DNA of 64,000 nucleotides from Isoetes taiwanensis (Eukaryota; Streptophyta; Lycopodiopsida; Isoetales; Isoetaceae): NCBI GenBank assembly GCA_021234155.1, contig JAJEKV010000163.1, positions 745,642 to 809,641 on the forward strand. The letters run 5' to 3'. This document shows, piece by piece, positions 1-11,060 of this stretch. The translations under genes and the position numbers were made by a program. The notes under the pieces are model-generated. The model was not told the DNA's origin. It saw nothing but the letters and a program-made list of their open reading frames with translations, and made no database searches. How positions within the stretch are numbered: the first letter of the stretch is position 1; each line of letters starts with the position of its first letter.

Positions 1-890
1 CATATACTTGGAACCCGTTTGCAATAGCCTAACATGGCGAAATCCATGCGGGAAGAGTGCGCACCAGCACTCATCCCACCGCAATTCACTTGGCAAATGG
101 TTTATCAAATTTCAGAAGCCACGCACCGATACGCAATGCCAGCACTATCGGCCTGAAGGTGCGGCCACATATCTATGGTGGCGGGGACCCGGCCGAGGAT
201 CGGCCCGAAATTACTCCGCTTTTCCAGTCAGCTACAAAGCCGGTGGTAAATAAACGTAAAGTCGAGTCGCTACCACCACGGCGTGTCCTCAACTTCACAG
301 TTAGTCACGGCTGCACCGGTACCGTCAGGCCACAGCCGGTGCCTGTCGCCGCGGCACCACCAACTCACGGCTGCGCTGGCGGCAAACAAGGCGCGACCAG
401 TTCTTAAAACCACAAGCGCACCGGCGTCACGCTATCGGCCCGCTCGGCAAATCAACTCTGAACGGATCAACGTGAGAGGAAATTTTGAGCACTTAATCCT
501 CAGGGTCCGTGCGTCCAATTGGGTGAAGTTTACGTTTCCACCTTGAACCAAAAGGCATGCTAGAAGGCGCAGCACACCTTTGCGGAGTTGAGCCACCATT
601 CCTCGCATGGGGGCGAAAAAAAGGTTCACTTGCACGACACGGAAAACAGCACCACATGTCATACCCAAAGTTTTGCATGCAACATTTGAACCTCATACAA
701 ACTGCTGAAGGCGCTTACATTATGCGTATTTCATACCTAAGAAACCAACAAAGACAGATACACGCTAACTTGCTCTCAACCTCCGCTCTCAGAGACATAT
801 CCCAATATTGCAGGGTTGACTTACTGAAAAAGAGATTCTTTGCTTACCCACGCCTCCACTTTGATGGAACCAGCCCGGATCCTTTTTCTC
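1..890 (+). other. Unresolved internal region of gypsy element A
   Basis: Only short, shifting reading frames are seen here and no recognisable domain. Its position before the protease makes it the likely gag or gag-protease linker of element A. I see no zinc knuckle (CX2CX4HX4C) and no LTR or primer-binding site. Confidence 0.35.
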
Positions 891-891
891 T

Positions 892-1572
892 ATGCCTCGA
901 GTTAAAACTCGGCCCCGCCTCTCAAGCCGGGGACAGGTTACCACCCTAACCTGTTTTAGTTGGCCGCGGGTTACCTCTACACCTACCTGGGCCCATGCCA
1001 CGGTGGGAAATCAGCAAGTCAACCATGTTCAAATCGATGGAGGTAGTGCGGTCAATCTCATCACGGATAAACTCCCGCAAAACAAATGGGCATCACACAA
1101 CTCTTTCGCGTCTCCATATGACATCAAATTGGCTAATGGCCATATCACGAGACCTCAAGGCGTCACACCTATAGGTGATCTCCGCTTTCCCATGGAATTT
1201 GGAGTGTGGAAAGCTGGCGAAGATCCAGGTGACTATGAAATGCTGGTAGGCAGACCTTTTCTCCGCCAGGCAAAGAGTATCCATTACTGGGCCACGGACC
1301 AGTTAGTCATCACTGATGGTCATCTCAATGCCACCATGGACTTGCAAACAGGCAGGATCATTTCTGTTGACAATGCGGAACCCTCTCTCTCAGACACTGA
1401 TTCTGAAGAAGCTCAGAATATTTATCAAGTTCAGGCTCCACCTGCGAGTCTGCCTCTGTCATCCTACCCCGAATATGCTGATCCTTGGGGAGAAATGACT
1501 CTTGATCAGGACCAGGCTGTGGCTGCCTTGCTTGACCCTTCTACCGCTCCTTGCAATCGAATCCAACGCTGA
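892..1572 (+). pseudogene. Ty3/gypsy retropepsin-like protease region (element A)
   Basis: A 226-codon open stretch encodes a retropepsin-like domain. The catalytic loop reads VQIDGGSAVNLIT (Asp codon at 1036-1038), followed about 85 residues later by the flap/C-terminal block GRPFLRQAKSIH. The D-G-G-S form in place of DTG/DSG is seen in plant Tat-type gypsy proteases. The ATG at 892 is only the first one in frame; the real protein would be part of a gag-pol polyprotein begun upstream. The acidic C-terminal tail (SDTDSEEAQN) looks like the linker to RT. This is the longest intact piece of element A's pol and ends at a stop 470 bp before RT homology begins. Confidence 0.75.
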
Positions 1573-2041
1573 TCACTTTTCGATACATCGACACTCCCGC
1601 AACTCCCCGTTGATGTACACGCCGGCCATGAAGCAACCACCGCTAGATGAAACCGGAAGCAACCTCTCTTTTTCACCACGCAGTGCCACGCGATCCGTTA
1701 TGTTCCAACCTCCCGCACACATTGTCCGTGATACTAAAGTCATACCCCATATTCAGACTCGAGGTTGAGATTGTGGACGTTGGCAACAATCAACCGGCCC
1801 CGCATTGCCGCAAACCTTCCGGGCTCCTTATCGTAATAACAAAGGCCGCCACGCCGTTCAAAAAATTCAAACACATTTTCACCGAGTTACAAAGATCTTC
1901 TGGGGAATCAACAAAAGCTTGGGGAACTTACCATTCCTACCAAATCGGGATGCACGCACAAGCTGTAGCAACGACAAGACCGCTCAACCCTAATACCGCG
2001 GATCGCCAAGGCGAAATTGACAAACTCCTTGCGCAGTTTGA

Positions 2042-3190
2042 TCTATGAGGTCAAACATTCTCGAATGGGTGAGCCCCATCGCCATTGCCCTTAAGCACAA
2101 TGGTAAGATCCGCGCCCCGGTGGACTATCGGAAACTCAATCAGTGCCACTGGAGCGTGATCATTTTCCACTTCCCTTCACGCACCAAGTTCTGGAAGAAG
2201 TGGTCGGACATGAGATGTACCTTTATGGATGGTTTTTCTCGCTACAATCAGATCTCCATCAAAGAATCTGATCAACTAAAGACCACTTTCACCACCGGGC
2301 ACTTTTGCCTACAAGGTGGTTCCTTTTGGATTATCCAACTCTCCTTCAACATTTCAACGCATCATGCTCAGTTTTTCATGATTTCATGAAGGAAAATCCC
2401 TTCTTGCAAATTTTTCAAGATGACTTCTCCGGCCACAGCCCATGGCTGACCATTTGATAAATTGGAACTCGCTCTTCCGAAAATGTGATGAGTCCCGCAT
2501 TAGTCTCAATCCTCAGAAATGCACCTTTTGCGCCACTCCGGGTGTTCTCCGTTAGGCCATGTTGTCGCCAGAAAGCAGAATCACCACCGATCCCCGCCAA
2601 AATAAGTTGTGTGCTCAAAGCTCAAGCACCAGCCAATATCAAAGAGACACGCTTCTTTCCCCGAAAGGTCAATTATTACTCCACCTTCATACCGGATCGG
2701 CAGTACCATTGCAGATCCCATTCATAAACTCACGGGTGACTAATCCACCGGGCTTGAATTCCCTGCGCGGAAGCCGCTTCCAACAGCCTGAAGCTTTTTG
2801 CTTACTCAGGCACCGGTTTTGTTCCTCCTCAATGGGACAAGCCCTTTCACGCTCATGTCGATGTCTCGGGCGCTTTGCTATTGAGCCGTTTTTTCTCAAG
2901 AATATGATGCGCATTAACCGATAAACCAAATCGCTACGCCAAATAGAAAACTCAATTACCATGAAGAACTATTCTCGCCACGCTGAGCGTGAAGCTTTGG
3001 GTCTCATTTTCCGGTCCAACGCCTCCGCCATTACCTTTTGGCAGTCAAATCAAGTTCTTTTGTGGACCACCAAGCACTTCTCTATTTGATCAACAAGTCC
3101 ACGCCCACGGGCCGCATTGCTCGTGGGTCCTTCTTTCTCCAAGAATTTGCTCCTTTTTGAAATCGCTCATAAGGCCGGGTAAATCTCATG
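2042..3190 (+). pseudogene. Ty3/gypsy reverse transcriptase and RNase H, frameshifted (element A)
   Basis: RT fingers read EWVSPIAIALKHNGKIR and VDYRKLNQ, followed by FMDGFSRYNQISI and KTTFTT (2045-2310). After frame changes, a degraded F-x-DDF block (about 2417-2430) stands for the YVDD-type active site, then RISLNPQKCTFC and KVNYYSTFIPD mark the thumb/connection. RNase H remnants are SRHAEREALG (about 2975) and a TGRIA block (about 3108). Several stops and at least five frame changes make it non-functional. Reverse transcriptase copies the element RNA and RNase H removes the template. Confidence 0.8.
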
Positions 3191-3404
3191 TTGTTCCGAT
3201 TATCTTTCACGCATCCACACGGATGATCCCGCAATGTGGGTCTCGTGACGCTTCCCCGATGCTCAACTCTTTAGTCACGGCAACACCACATTGGTTCCAT
3301 GATTTTCAGCAAGCATTCTCCTCACATGTGCTCTTCCACCGTAAGATGAGACGCCTTCCTCGCCAAGCGTTTACAATCCCTTGCCGCTTATCAATTTCTC
3401 CGCC

Positions 3405-4620
3405 AGAGGTCCGTGACTACACCATGGTTGCCGGACATCTCTACAAAAGGGTAAGGACACCATCCTTCGACGCCGTGTTCTACCTCATGAAGTTCCGCAT
3501 ATTGTTCGAGAAGCTCATCAAGGGCTCGGTGGTGGTCATTTTCATGGTGACACCACGCACGCAAAATCCTTTCTCGCCTGGTATTATTGGCCCACGCTTC
3601 TTCAAAGATGCTCACGCCCACGCCAAGACGCGGTGACGCTTTTGCCGGTGGGGGGCCCCACGCCCGGCCCGCGGACGCTTCCTTCCTTGACGCCGGCCGC
3701 CACGCCACTTCCCTTCAAAGAAATGGGGAATGGACTTTGTGGGACCTATAGATCCTCCCCGCGAGGCACACTCGCGTGCCGATACATTCCGGGTTCTCAC
3801 CGACCACGCCACCAAATGGGCGGAAGCTTGTGCACTTCCGCACAACACCGCTGCAAGCACAGCTAGAGTCCTCTATCAACAAATCATCACGCTGATTCGG
3901 GCTGCCTTACCTGAGTCTGGTCGCTGACCGTGGTGTTCATTTCATCAATCATACTATCAAAGAGTTGACGGATTATCTCCTCGATACATCATCACAAGAG
4001 CACACCTTACTATCCTCAAGGCAATGGGTTGGCGTAAAAGCAGCACCAACAAAACTCGGGTCACCATTCTCAAGAAAATTTGTGACGCTTCCCCCGCACG
4101 CATTGGCGTGACAAAAACTTCCCATCGTTCTTTGGGCCTACAATACTTGTTTCAAGATTGCTACGGGTCACACTCCTTTTAAATTGGTTTATGGTCAGGA
4201 AGCTCTCATGCCATTTGAATATATCCTTCCAACACCGCTTTCAACCTGCTATCGCCATAATCCACCAAACCGCTCTCAAAGAACGGGTCTATCAATTAGA
4301 ACAGCTTGGATGAACTTCAAGGGATGCTTATATTCGTGTTCTTCATGGACAACAGCTTGTAAAAAATCTTTACATGACAAACGCTTGAAGACAAAAACAT
4401 TCAAAGAAGGAGATTTGGTTCTTCTTTATGATTCCGTACAAAAAATTTTCCCGGTAAACTCAAGTTTCGCTGGTTTGGCCCTTATCAAATTGTTCAAGTG
4501 GTTAGACCAAGCGTTTTCCAACTAGCTGAGTTAGATGGCACTCCATTACCTACATTGGTTAATGGTTTTCGCCTCAAAGCATTTCATCACACGTAAAGTG
4601 AACATCAACACACGTAGAGA
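3405..4620 (+). pseudogene. Ty3/gypsy integrase, frameshifted (element A)
   Basis: The HHCC zinc-finger region shows GGHFHGDTTHAKSFL (about 3530-3570). The catalytic core reads MDFVGPIDPP and TDHATKWAEACALPHNTAAS (3730-3850), then VADRGVHFINHTIKELTDYL, carrying the second Asp (about 3910-3980), and LVYGQEALMPFEYILPT (4178-4230). The C-terminal part shows KTFKEGDLVLLYDS and GKLKFRWFGPYQIVQVVRPS (about 4400-4510), then LDGTPLPTLVNGFRLKAFHH. Integrase joins the cDNA ends to host DNA. Multiple frameshifts inactivate this copy. The C-terminal part is better preserved than the RT. Confidence 0.82.
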
Positions 4621-5690
4621 CAGCTCAAGAAGCAAACACCACGTAAAAGTGACTAGAAAGGCGGTAGATTATATTATAGTGGAGATTTTTTTTACAAAAA
4701 AGCATGAGCCTTTATTTCCGCTATGGGCACCGCCCTATATACAAAAACGGGCTCAGAGTCCCTATTTACTAAGTCCTAAGAGGGAAAACCCCTACTCCGG
4801 TTCGGAGCAGAGGTGATGCGGAGGAGATGGTAGAGGTTCTCGCCCGATCCCCCAAGATGCAGAACCACCTCCATCCCGCTGGTCTTCGGTCGGGATGTTC
4901 AGCCATCCCGCAGACACCAGCCGCCCATGCGAATGCCACGGTTGTGGCAGCCTTTGAGATCCGCATAATTCATCTTACAAGTGATCCACTCGACAGCTTA
5001 GTGGGCATTGTGCAATCTTCGCTCGCCGCCAGCCAGCCCATACCGGCGCCATCGATGCCTTCGTTTTCTCTCGGTTCGCCTTATATAGCCAACTAAGGAA
5101 CTCCTTGTCGACGCGGACCAATCACACAAATCGCCAACGTGTTTGCAATGCAAGGTCGTTTTTAAAATGAGAATCGTTTCCTCCACGATATCTAGCCATG
5201 GTACCTTCTCGACACATTCCTTTTAATGATATCCCACTTCGAAGTTGCCTGCGATTGAATGCCATTCCTTCTTTCCACGCCCGGCCGAACATTAATGGGT
5301 GTCCTTTGCCATCCGTCACATCCGATCTTTCTTTCACGCCTCATCCTCACCGCTCATTGCTTCTCCCTTACGCTTTTGGGACTTAGCCAAATTTTGCCTC
5401 TCAATCCTTCTTCGTGATCTTTTGACACTGGCACCATCAACGGTTCCGCCAGACTCTTCATACCTCTCTTCAGCCTCCGGCCAGCGCCTTTAAAACAAAC
5501 CTTTTTCGCCTCTCCGCCCTTTCGTCCTCCGTGGCTCGACTTTTCGCCTTCCGCTTTGGCATCTTCTTCGCTCCGCACATCATTCCCATGGCGGCCCCAA
5601 GATTTTCTACACTTCAAGCTACCGCCCCAAGGATCCGCCCTTTTTGCATCTCAGATCTTTCTTGACGCCCACTTTTCCGCGGAAGCCCTT
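4621..5690 (+). other. Spacer downstream of integrase in element A
   Basis: No convincing coding domain is visible here. Frames are short and broken in all directions. The poly-T/poly-A run at 4686-4700 is the only simple-sequence feature. I saw no LTR boundary, so the stretch is treated as internal to element A. Confidence 0.35.
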
Positions 5691-5699
5691 GTTGGCCCC

Positions 5700-6270
5700 A
5701 ATAAAGACGCCGCTGAACGACACCCTTTTTTTACGAATTCTCTCAAATGGAACTTCGGCTCCAAATCCCGACTGGCTGCGCCAGTTCATCGCCAATATCG
5801 TTAACAGCCCCTTAAGGTTACACCCATCGCGGGTCGATGGCACCACTATTTCATTGACTCAACATTTGATTTCGAGGTATTTCATATTCCCTTGCACACT
5901 CCTTGTGTATCATGGTCTCCGCTATACGTGATATTGATGTCGCGTAGTTTGGTGCACCCGCTTATCATGCCAATGTCCATCGCCCGACCAATATCGACAA
6001 GCCTCACGAGACCTTTGTTAAATTTTCGGGCGAAATTCCTTGGGTATTCTATCAAGAACACCCATATCAATAAGCCTTTCTATAACCTCGTCCTCATCGC
6101 TACACACTCCAAACACCACATAGATTGGCCCCAAATGATGTTCTATCGTTTTCTCCAAGAAATGGACCGCCTTCGGGTACCACTTCCATTTCTCGGTTTC
6201 GTGGGAGGGCACTTTCAAGCCCTCATCCGGGCATTATTTCCTCCCCACACCACCAAATTCTCATAATTCC
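5700..6270 (+). pseudogene. Extra ORF of element A, resembling the plant transposon-protein domain (Athila-type)
   Basis: Two overlapping frames carry a protein-like stretch: LRLHPSRVDGTTISLTQHL (about 5810-5870), a THETFVKFSGEIPWVFYQEH block (about 6003-6062), then HHIDWPQMMFYRFLQEM and LPFLGFVGGHFQALIRALFP (6115-6240). The pattern of a lone H-x-IDWP followed by a hydrophobic LPFLGFVG block resembles the uncharacterised domain found in many plant Athila-like retrotransposon ORFs. That match is from memory of the family pattern and was not searched. One or more frameshifts interrupt it. Its position 3' of integrase fits an additional ORF of the Tat/Athila lineages. Confidence 0.4.
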
Positions 6271-6469
6271 ACTCAGCCCCCTTCCAATCACTCACCAAGT
6301 TGGCACATCACGCCCCATCTTCCCCGGGTCATGACCACAGCCACACTCATATCACCGCTTCTTCCTCCGCTACACCATCCACTTCACACCATTTTTCCTG
6401 TGACCTCCCAAACCAGCAACAGCAGCTCCACCCACCACAACACCCTCGCCGGGCTTGTTGTATCAAGAT

Positions 6470-7150
6470 CGCCAGGATGCAAGCCGCCGCTCTTAAGTTA
6501 CAAGAATCCCAAGACGCCTTATGAGCGGGTTCAACGGCACTCGAGGCCTCTCGATGCGGTAACCAAGACCTTCAAGCCGCAGACGCGCAAGTTGCAACTT
6601 TGAGGCCAAACTTCAAGACAAGCATGAAGCTCTCTTACGTGCTCATGCAGATCTCAAAAGTACACAAGCTCAAGTCAGCCAACTCACGCAGATCAGCAGC
6701 TCAGCTCGGCCAGAAATTCAGACTTTATTGGAGCACAACAAGTCCAAAGTCGCCTCTCCGAAAGTACCAAGGACGCAGATATTGCTAAACTCAATGCCTT
6801 GTACTCTGAATCAGGTGAAAATTTCAGCACTCAAGTTCAAAATCTTTCAGCCCGACGCCAAGTCAGCCTCCTTGACGGCTCGCCTTTTTCATTATTGTAT
6901 CTCTCACCACCTCTCTTCAAGATCGCCTTTTACGAGGTGCGTAAACAGAAAATACTAGATGACGCTGGAGATTGCCGTGCTTCGCCTCAATACACCGGGA
7001 AATCTTCCTCCCGTGTCAATCCTTCTCGAACGGGTCCGCGGACGGACCACGCCAAGCTACTTAAAAGGACAATCGATCCGCGGATCTCGAACAACAACCG
7101 CAAAGAAGTTATTCGGGGTCACGATGAGGCTCAAGCAAAACTTGACGCCT
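6470..7150 (+). pseudogene. Coiled-coil remnant of the extra ORF region (element A)
   Basis: Short stretches in alternating frames look like a coiled coil: AKLQDKHEALLRAHADLKST, then an L-to-I heptad run to about 6710, QSRLSESTKDADIAKLNALY (about 6740-6800), and NFSTQVQNLSARR (about 6825-6860). A Ser/Thr/Pro/His/Gln-rich linker precedes it (6300-6460). Charged and leucine-spaced heptads suggest an oligomerising segment. It is probably the middle of one longer protein that began near 5700. At least three frame changes are needed to read it through. Confidence 0.4.
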
Positions 7151-7164
7151 GTGACCGCAATTCT

Positions 7165-7818
7165 TCACCGAACGCCGCTTGACTTCCCGGCTCCTCCCCG
7201 CTATCATGATTATGTGGTTGCTCGACGCCACCTCTTCCTTTCAAAGTGGCACGCGGCCGATGGCCCTGTGGATATCCCACTGAGCAGTGCTGATTTTCTT
7301 CGGATTTGGCCAGAACTCTCCATTGAAGACAAAGGGTTGTGCTGTGCCCTTGTCGTCTTTGATCTCATACACCGCGGCCGATCCGCACTTTCACCTTCAG
7401 AGTGGTTCAGCCCATGGCTTACATCTTTCATGATTTCTATCCGGTGATACACGTGAAAACTTTGGAAATGGGCCACGCCAGCTTTTTCCGTGGTGACCCC
7501 AATGTGCAATGGGTGCTTCAGGATAACAATCCATATCTTGCGGATCCTGCTCAGACCCAAACTCTTCATCAGGAGTACATGCCTGAGCTTGCCAATCATT
7601 TATCTCTCTGGCAAGCGGAAGCGCTGCAACAAATTAGGAAGTATCTAGGACATCCCGAAGATCTTCCCTATGCACAAATTTATATGCAAAGACCTCGCTG
7701 GTTACACCGCCATAAGCTCATGGATAGCAAGACGGTCCCCACGGGATGGGATAGCCCTCCTGCCAACTCTCAGCCTTCGGCTTTCTTTGGGATCGTGGGT
7801 GTCGCACTTGATCCGTGA
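7165..7818 (+). pseudogene. Best-preserved extra ORF of element A, unknown function
   Basis: Two frames joined by one frameshift near 7405-7415 give a continuous, protein-like sequence. Frame one contains LDFPAPPRYHDYVVARRHLF and ELSIEDKGLCCALVVFDLIH. Frame two contains QPMAYIFHDFYPVIH, GDPNVQWVLQDNNPYL and ELANHLSLWQAEALQQIRKY and stays open to 7818. Amino-acid composition is balanced, unlike the surrounding shadow frames. I do not recognise the family. It lies between integrase and the 3' LTR, where envelope-like or other extra ORFs sit in some plant gypsy lineages. No signal peptide or membrane segment is evident, so an envelope role is not supported. Confidence 0.45.
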
Positions 7819-8540
7819 TCTTGTCGGGCCGGGCCAGTGGAGACCACAAGAACCCACGCCACATCGGCATGGTTCCTTCTCCCTATGCTTCCCCTCGGGC
7901 GCATTCTCCACGCCCTGTGTTCCCGACTTCCGACATGCCTTCCTTTTTGGACCAAGGTCATGGATGGTCATGCAGGCCGGACACCACCTCAGATCTCGAC
8001 GGATCTCCCTGTGGATCCACGCTTTGTTCGGCCGCCACATTGGGAAGAAGGTGCCACCGACAACACCACCAATTGATCTACATTACACGAGCTGGTTGGC
8101 AACAAAATGGATGGATGCGCTTCATGGTCTCAACACCTTTTGCAAACGCCTCCACCTCACCCGATCCTTCCGCCCATCTTCAAGCCGGATTTTGCGCTGC
8201 CTCAAATGCATTTTGCTAAGCTCCTTAAATCGCAGCCCCATTTTTCATCGCGAATCCAAATGCCGCCGCTGCTTTTTGGCCTTCGTGACTGTCTCCTCAT
8301 GGAATGTCAAGACATTTTTTTTCGTGACGCCCACGCCCTTTGAAGACATGGTCCGCTCTCGCTTTTATAGATGCCGATCCCTGCCCTTTGGCCAAAACAC
8401 TACCTCAAGCTCTTCAATCACGCCAGATCTCATCAGCCGCTATATTCATAATGGTGCCCGGCCCTCACTCCCGCGAGGATCACTTTCGAGACCGATGGTT
8501 TCCCTTCCAAACGCTTCCTCCTTTTCTTCACTCGAGTGTC
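7819..8540 (+). pseudogene. Degenerate C-terminal part of the extra ORF region (element A)
   Basis: Weak coding character continues in one plus frame, for example MDGHAGRTPPQISTDLPVDP, HWEEGATDN and FALPQMHFAKLLKSQPHFSS (about 7960-8260), with stops between. No family is recognised. It ends just before the polypurine tract. Confidence 0.3.
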
Positions 8541-8554
8541 GCTTGGTGGGGGAG
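8541..8554 (+). promoter_or_regulatory. Polypurine tract of element A
   Basis: The run GCTTGGTGGGGGAG ends exactly at the base before TGTTAG, the expected first bases of the LTR. In LTR retrotransposons this tract primes plus-strand DNA synthesis and lies immediately 5' of the 3' LTR. It fixes the orientation of element A as plus. Confidence 0.75.
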
Positions 8555-9060
8555 TGTTAGTCTCAGGCCTCCCCGGCACGTGACTATTCATGCATAATGC
8601 ATGCACTGTGTCAAGCTCAAGGATCCCCGGCCAACCACGGGTCGACATCCAAGGCCCGCAGAAGACCAAGCAGCCAGACCACGCAGTAAAAGCCTTTGGT
8701 CACAACAAGAGGCGCTCGCTGCTGACAAGTGACGCCCGTCACGCCACCGCCGCCGGGCGTGATTCTAGGCACTTCAAGAGGCACCGCCAACATTCCCAGA
8801 ATCAGGGCCTCCTCCCGTGAGTCGGCACCCGAGATCACCGAGTGTGTATATTGGGCCCAAGGCCATTGTACTATATATATGAGTAGAGTTAGCTCATAAG
8901 TTTTTAGATGAGTTTTGAGTCTTGTCTCTTTTTCGTTTTTTCTCTCTATCATTTAGAGCTCATGTATTTTCATCATTGATATCAAGGAAGCTTATCATCT
9001 TTCTCTCATTTGCTCGTTTTCTTTTTTTCTCTTTCAAAGAAATCCCGCCAGTGACATAGC
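8555..9060 (+). repeat. 3' LTR of element A (right boundary approximate)
   Basis: It begins TGTTAGTCTCAGG directly after the polypurine tract. A TATA-like CTATATATAT lies at 8871-8880, followed by a T- and C-rich stretch (8930-9040) typical of R/U5. The end is uncertain: several CA dinucleotides between about 9040 and 9098 could be the terminus, and no second LTR is in the window for comparison. Confidence 0.6.
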
Positions 9061-9394
9061 CCCCCGGACTCTCCTGTTAGATCCATCGGGTCCTCACAGA
9101 GGGTCAGTTTTCCAGAGTTCCCTAACCTGCACCCCAAAGCATTGATCATGAGTATCACTTAATGTGCATGCCTTTGTTGGCTAAAGGTAAATGCATTGTT
9201 TGCACCATGCCTATCGGGCTCGCTTTTATTTTTAGAGCTTGGTATGACAAAGGTTCGTGGAGGAGACAAAGGCTTGAAAATATAGGATCACCTTCCATTG
9301 TACATGATAGCAGATCAACTCTTGAAATCTTGCTCGATGCCCTCAACTTCAAGATCTCCTTTTTAAGATTGGAGCAAATAATGTTATATTAATG

Positions 9395-9890
9395 TGATGA
9401 TGAGGGTGAAGCTGCTATAGAAAACCTTGGGAATGTTGTTGAGGGGATAGCTAATTCTCGAGTCACATGTACGATTGACACGAGAGATGGAAGTGGTGAA
9501 GGAACATTCAAGAAAAGGAGAATTTCACCCAAATCAAAAGTGCAGGTTCCAAAGAAAAGCGCTAAAAGCAAAAACAAAGAAGCATGAAAGGAGAAGCACC
9601 TAAGAGGACTTATCCATTCGTAAGCAAGAAGAATCTGGAAGATGCATTAGAGGTCGATGAAAATACAAGTTTAGAGTTGCAACAGACAATGATGAAGCAC
9701 TTGTAGCACTTAATAATGCTTCTACTTGGGAAAGCATCATCTCTACAGTCAATCACGCCATCATGGCGTTGAAGTAGAAGATCAGGTTCCAACTCCAAAA
9801 GAAGGTATTCTATTTCAAGCTATACTTGATGCTCTGAATGACAAAAATGAATCTGTCTCACTCAAGAGTCTGTTACATGAAAATTAGCTG
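9395..9890 (+). pseudogene. Unrecognised degraded coding remnant, Lys/Ser-rich
   Basis: A plus frame encodes DDEGEAAIENLGNVVEGIAN and FKKRRISPKSKVQVPKKSAK, a basic nuclear-localisation-like patch (9395-9585). A second frame gives KRTYPFVSKKNLEDALEVDE (9590-9700), and a third gives VPTPKEGILFQAILDALNDK (about 9790-9870). Stops and shifts separate them. I do not recognise a domain. It may be the N-terminal part of the broken FCP1-like gene downstream or part of another transposon. The A-rich composition differs sharply from the C-rich element A. Confidence 0.3.
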
Positions 9891-10198
9891 GCCTTGATTC
9901 CATGCAGGGACAATTGGAGATAATTCCATATCAATGAAAAGAAGTGTTGTAGCCATTAGAAGGTATTTGAGTGTTCATTGTAACCATTTGAGTGTTATTA
10001 ATCATAAAAATTTAAATTGCTTTGTAATGGTTGTTTGAATTTGTTTTGTTCTAATGTAGGTCTGCATGAAATTCAAACAAATTTGATAATGAAAAAGAGA
10101 AATCAAACATCATCAATAAAGTGAAGAAAAGTAGAGCAGAAACAAAAGTGAAGCCAATGACTCTTGAATTTACACTTGAGACTCAAGCACTTGACAAA

Positions 10199-10430
10199 TC
10201 AACAAGTGTTGAGCCAGCTTTTGTTCCAGAAAATATAGTTGAGCCAACAATGGTTCAACATTGTGTTGATACAGTTGCCAAAACATTTGAAACAGGTGTT
10301 GAGCCAGCAAGTTTGCTGCAAAAGTGTTGAGCCGCCAAGTTTGCTAAAGAAGTGTGCCAAGAAGTGTGCCAAAGAAGTGTTGAGCCCCAAAGTTGTTGAG
10401 CCGCCCAGGTTCAACAAGTGAAGAATTAGG
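10199..10430 (+). repeat. Degenerate VEP-type peptide repeat
   Basis: The short unit GTTGAGCC (Val-Glu-Pro) recurs at least six times at irregular spacing: near 10206, 10237, 10297, 10326, 10379 and 10395. Around them are related phrases such as SVEPAFVPEN, NIVEPTMVQH, GVEPASLLQK and VVEPPRF in shifting frames. It looks like a low-complexity linker that expanded by local duplication and then picked up frameshifts. Confidence 0.55.
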
Positions 10431-10456
10431 TAAAGCAAAGACACAGCGTAGATATC

Positions 10457-11060
10457 ATGGTGAGTAGAAAGCTATTGATTATGGACCTAAATGGTGTTTT
10501 GGTTAAAACATATTCAAAGTCCGAAAAAACTTGAAATACCCGCCCACACATTATAGAGTATACAAAAAACAAGATAGTTTTATTCAGGCCTGGTGTTACA
10601 GAATTTTTGAACAAGGTAAGTGTTTACTATGACTTGGCTATATGGTCATCTATGACTTCTTTCAATACAAATGAAGTGTTATTACGTGGTTGTGTCCATT
10701 ACTTAAACAGAGGTTTGTTTTTATTTGGGGACAAGAGTTTTGTGACAAAATGCCTTTCACGCTACTCCGGACATGACAAACCAAAGGTTCATGAAACCTT
10801 TGGAAAAGGTGCAATCGCCGGTTCCCTCAATACAAAGGATGATGTATTTTGGTTGATGACTCAGTTTATAAGACATTCTTGTCTCCACCTTATACAACCT
10901 GTTATTGCAAAGCAAGCATGAGGATTGAAGAATTTAAGTCAAGTTCAAGTTTGCTAGTGGATTCCACATTTCCATTGTTGTATGCCTTGCAATGGATGAT
11001 AACCGGAAGACATTATTGAAGAGAGCACAATATGTGGATTTCTTTTGACCGCCGCAGCCG
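10457..11060 (+). pseudogene. FCP1/NIF-like HAD phosphatase domain, broken
   Basis: From the ATG at 10457 the frame reads KLLIMDLNGVLVKTYS. DLNGVLV fits the HAD motif I (DxDx or DxN in plant NIF-like members). A TGA stop lies at 10532-10534. The same frame then continues with NKIVLFRPGVTEFLNK and YYDLAIWSSMTSFN, which match motif II of CTD-phosphatase-like proteins (RPG...F, then W-S/T). After a frame change near 10850, VDDSVYKTFLSPPY matches the motif IV block (vDDSp-K-NPp). Active members dephosphorylate Ser residues. Here one stop and at least one frameshift, or unrecognised introns, break it. The Asn in place of the second motif-I Asp suggests reduced catalysis even in the ancestor. Confidence 0.6.

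Larger units (their letters stand above)
1..9060 (+). mobile_element. Ty3/gypsy element A (Tat-like), decayed, 5' end outside window
   Basis: Read in order on the plus strand are an aspartic protease (about 960-1400), reverse transcriptase (2045-2700), RNase H (2930-3180), integrase (3400-4600), a long region of extra ORF remnants (5700-8540), a polypurine tract (8541-8554) and an LTR starting TGTTAG at 8555. Protease-RT-RH-IN order defines Ty3/gypsy. The D-G-G-S protease motif and the RT block reading like TFxDGFSxYxQISI recall the Tat/Athila group from general knowledge. All domains carry frameshifts and stops, so the copy is dead. The 5' LTR and most of gag lie before base 1. Treating 4620-8540 as part of the same element is inference from the position of the PPT and LTR and from similar C-rich base composition. 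Confidence 0.75.
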
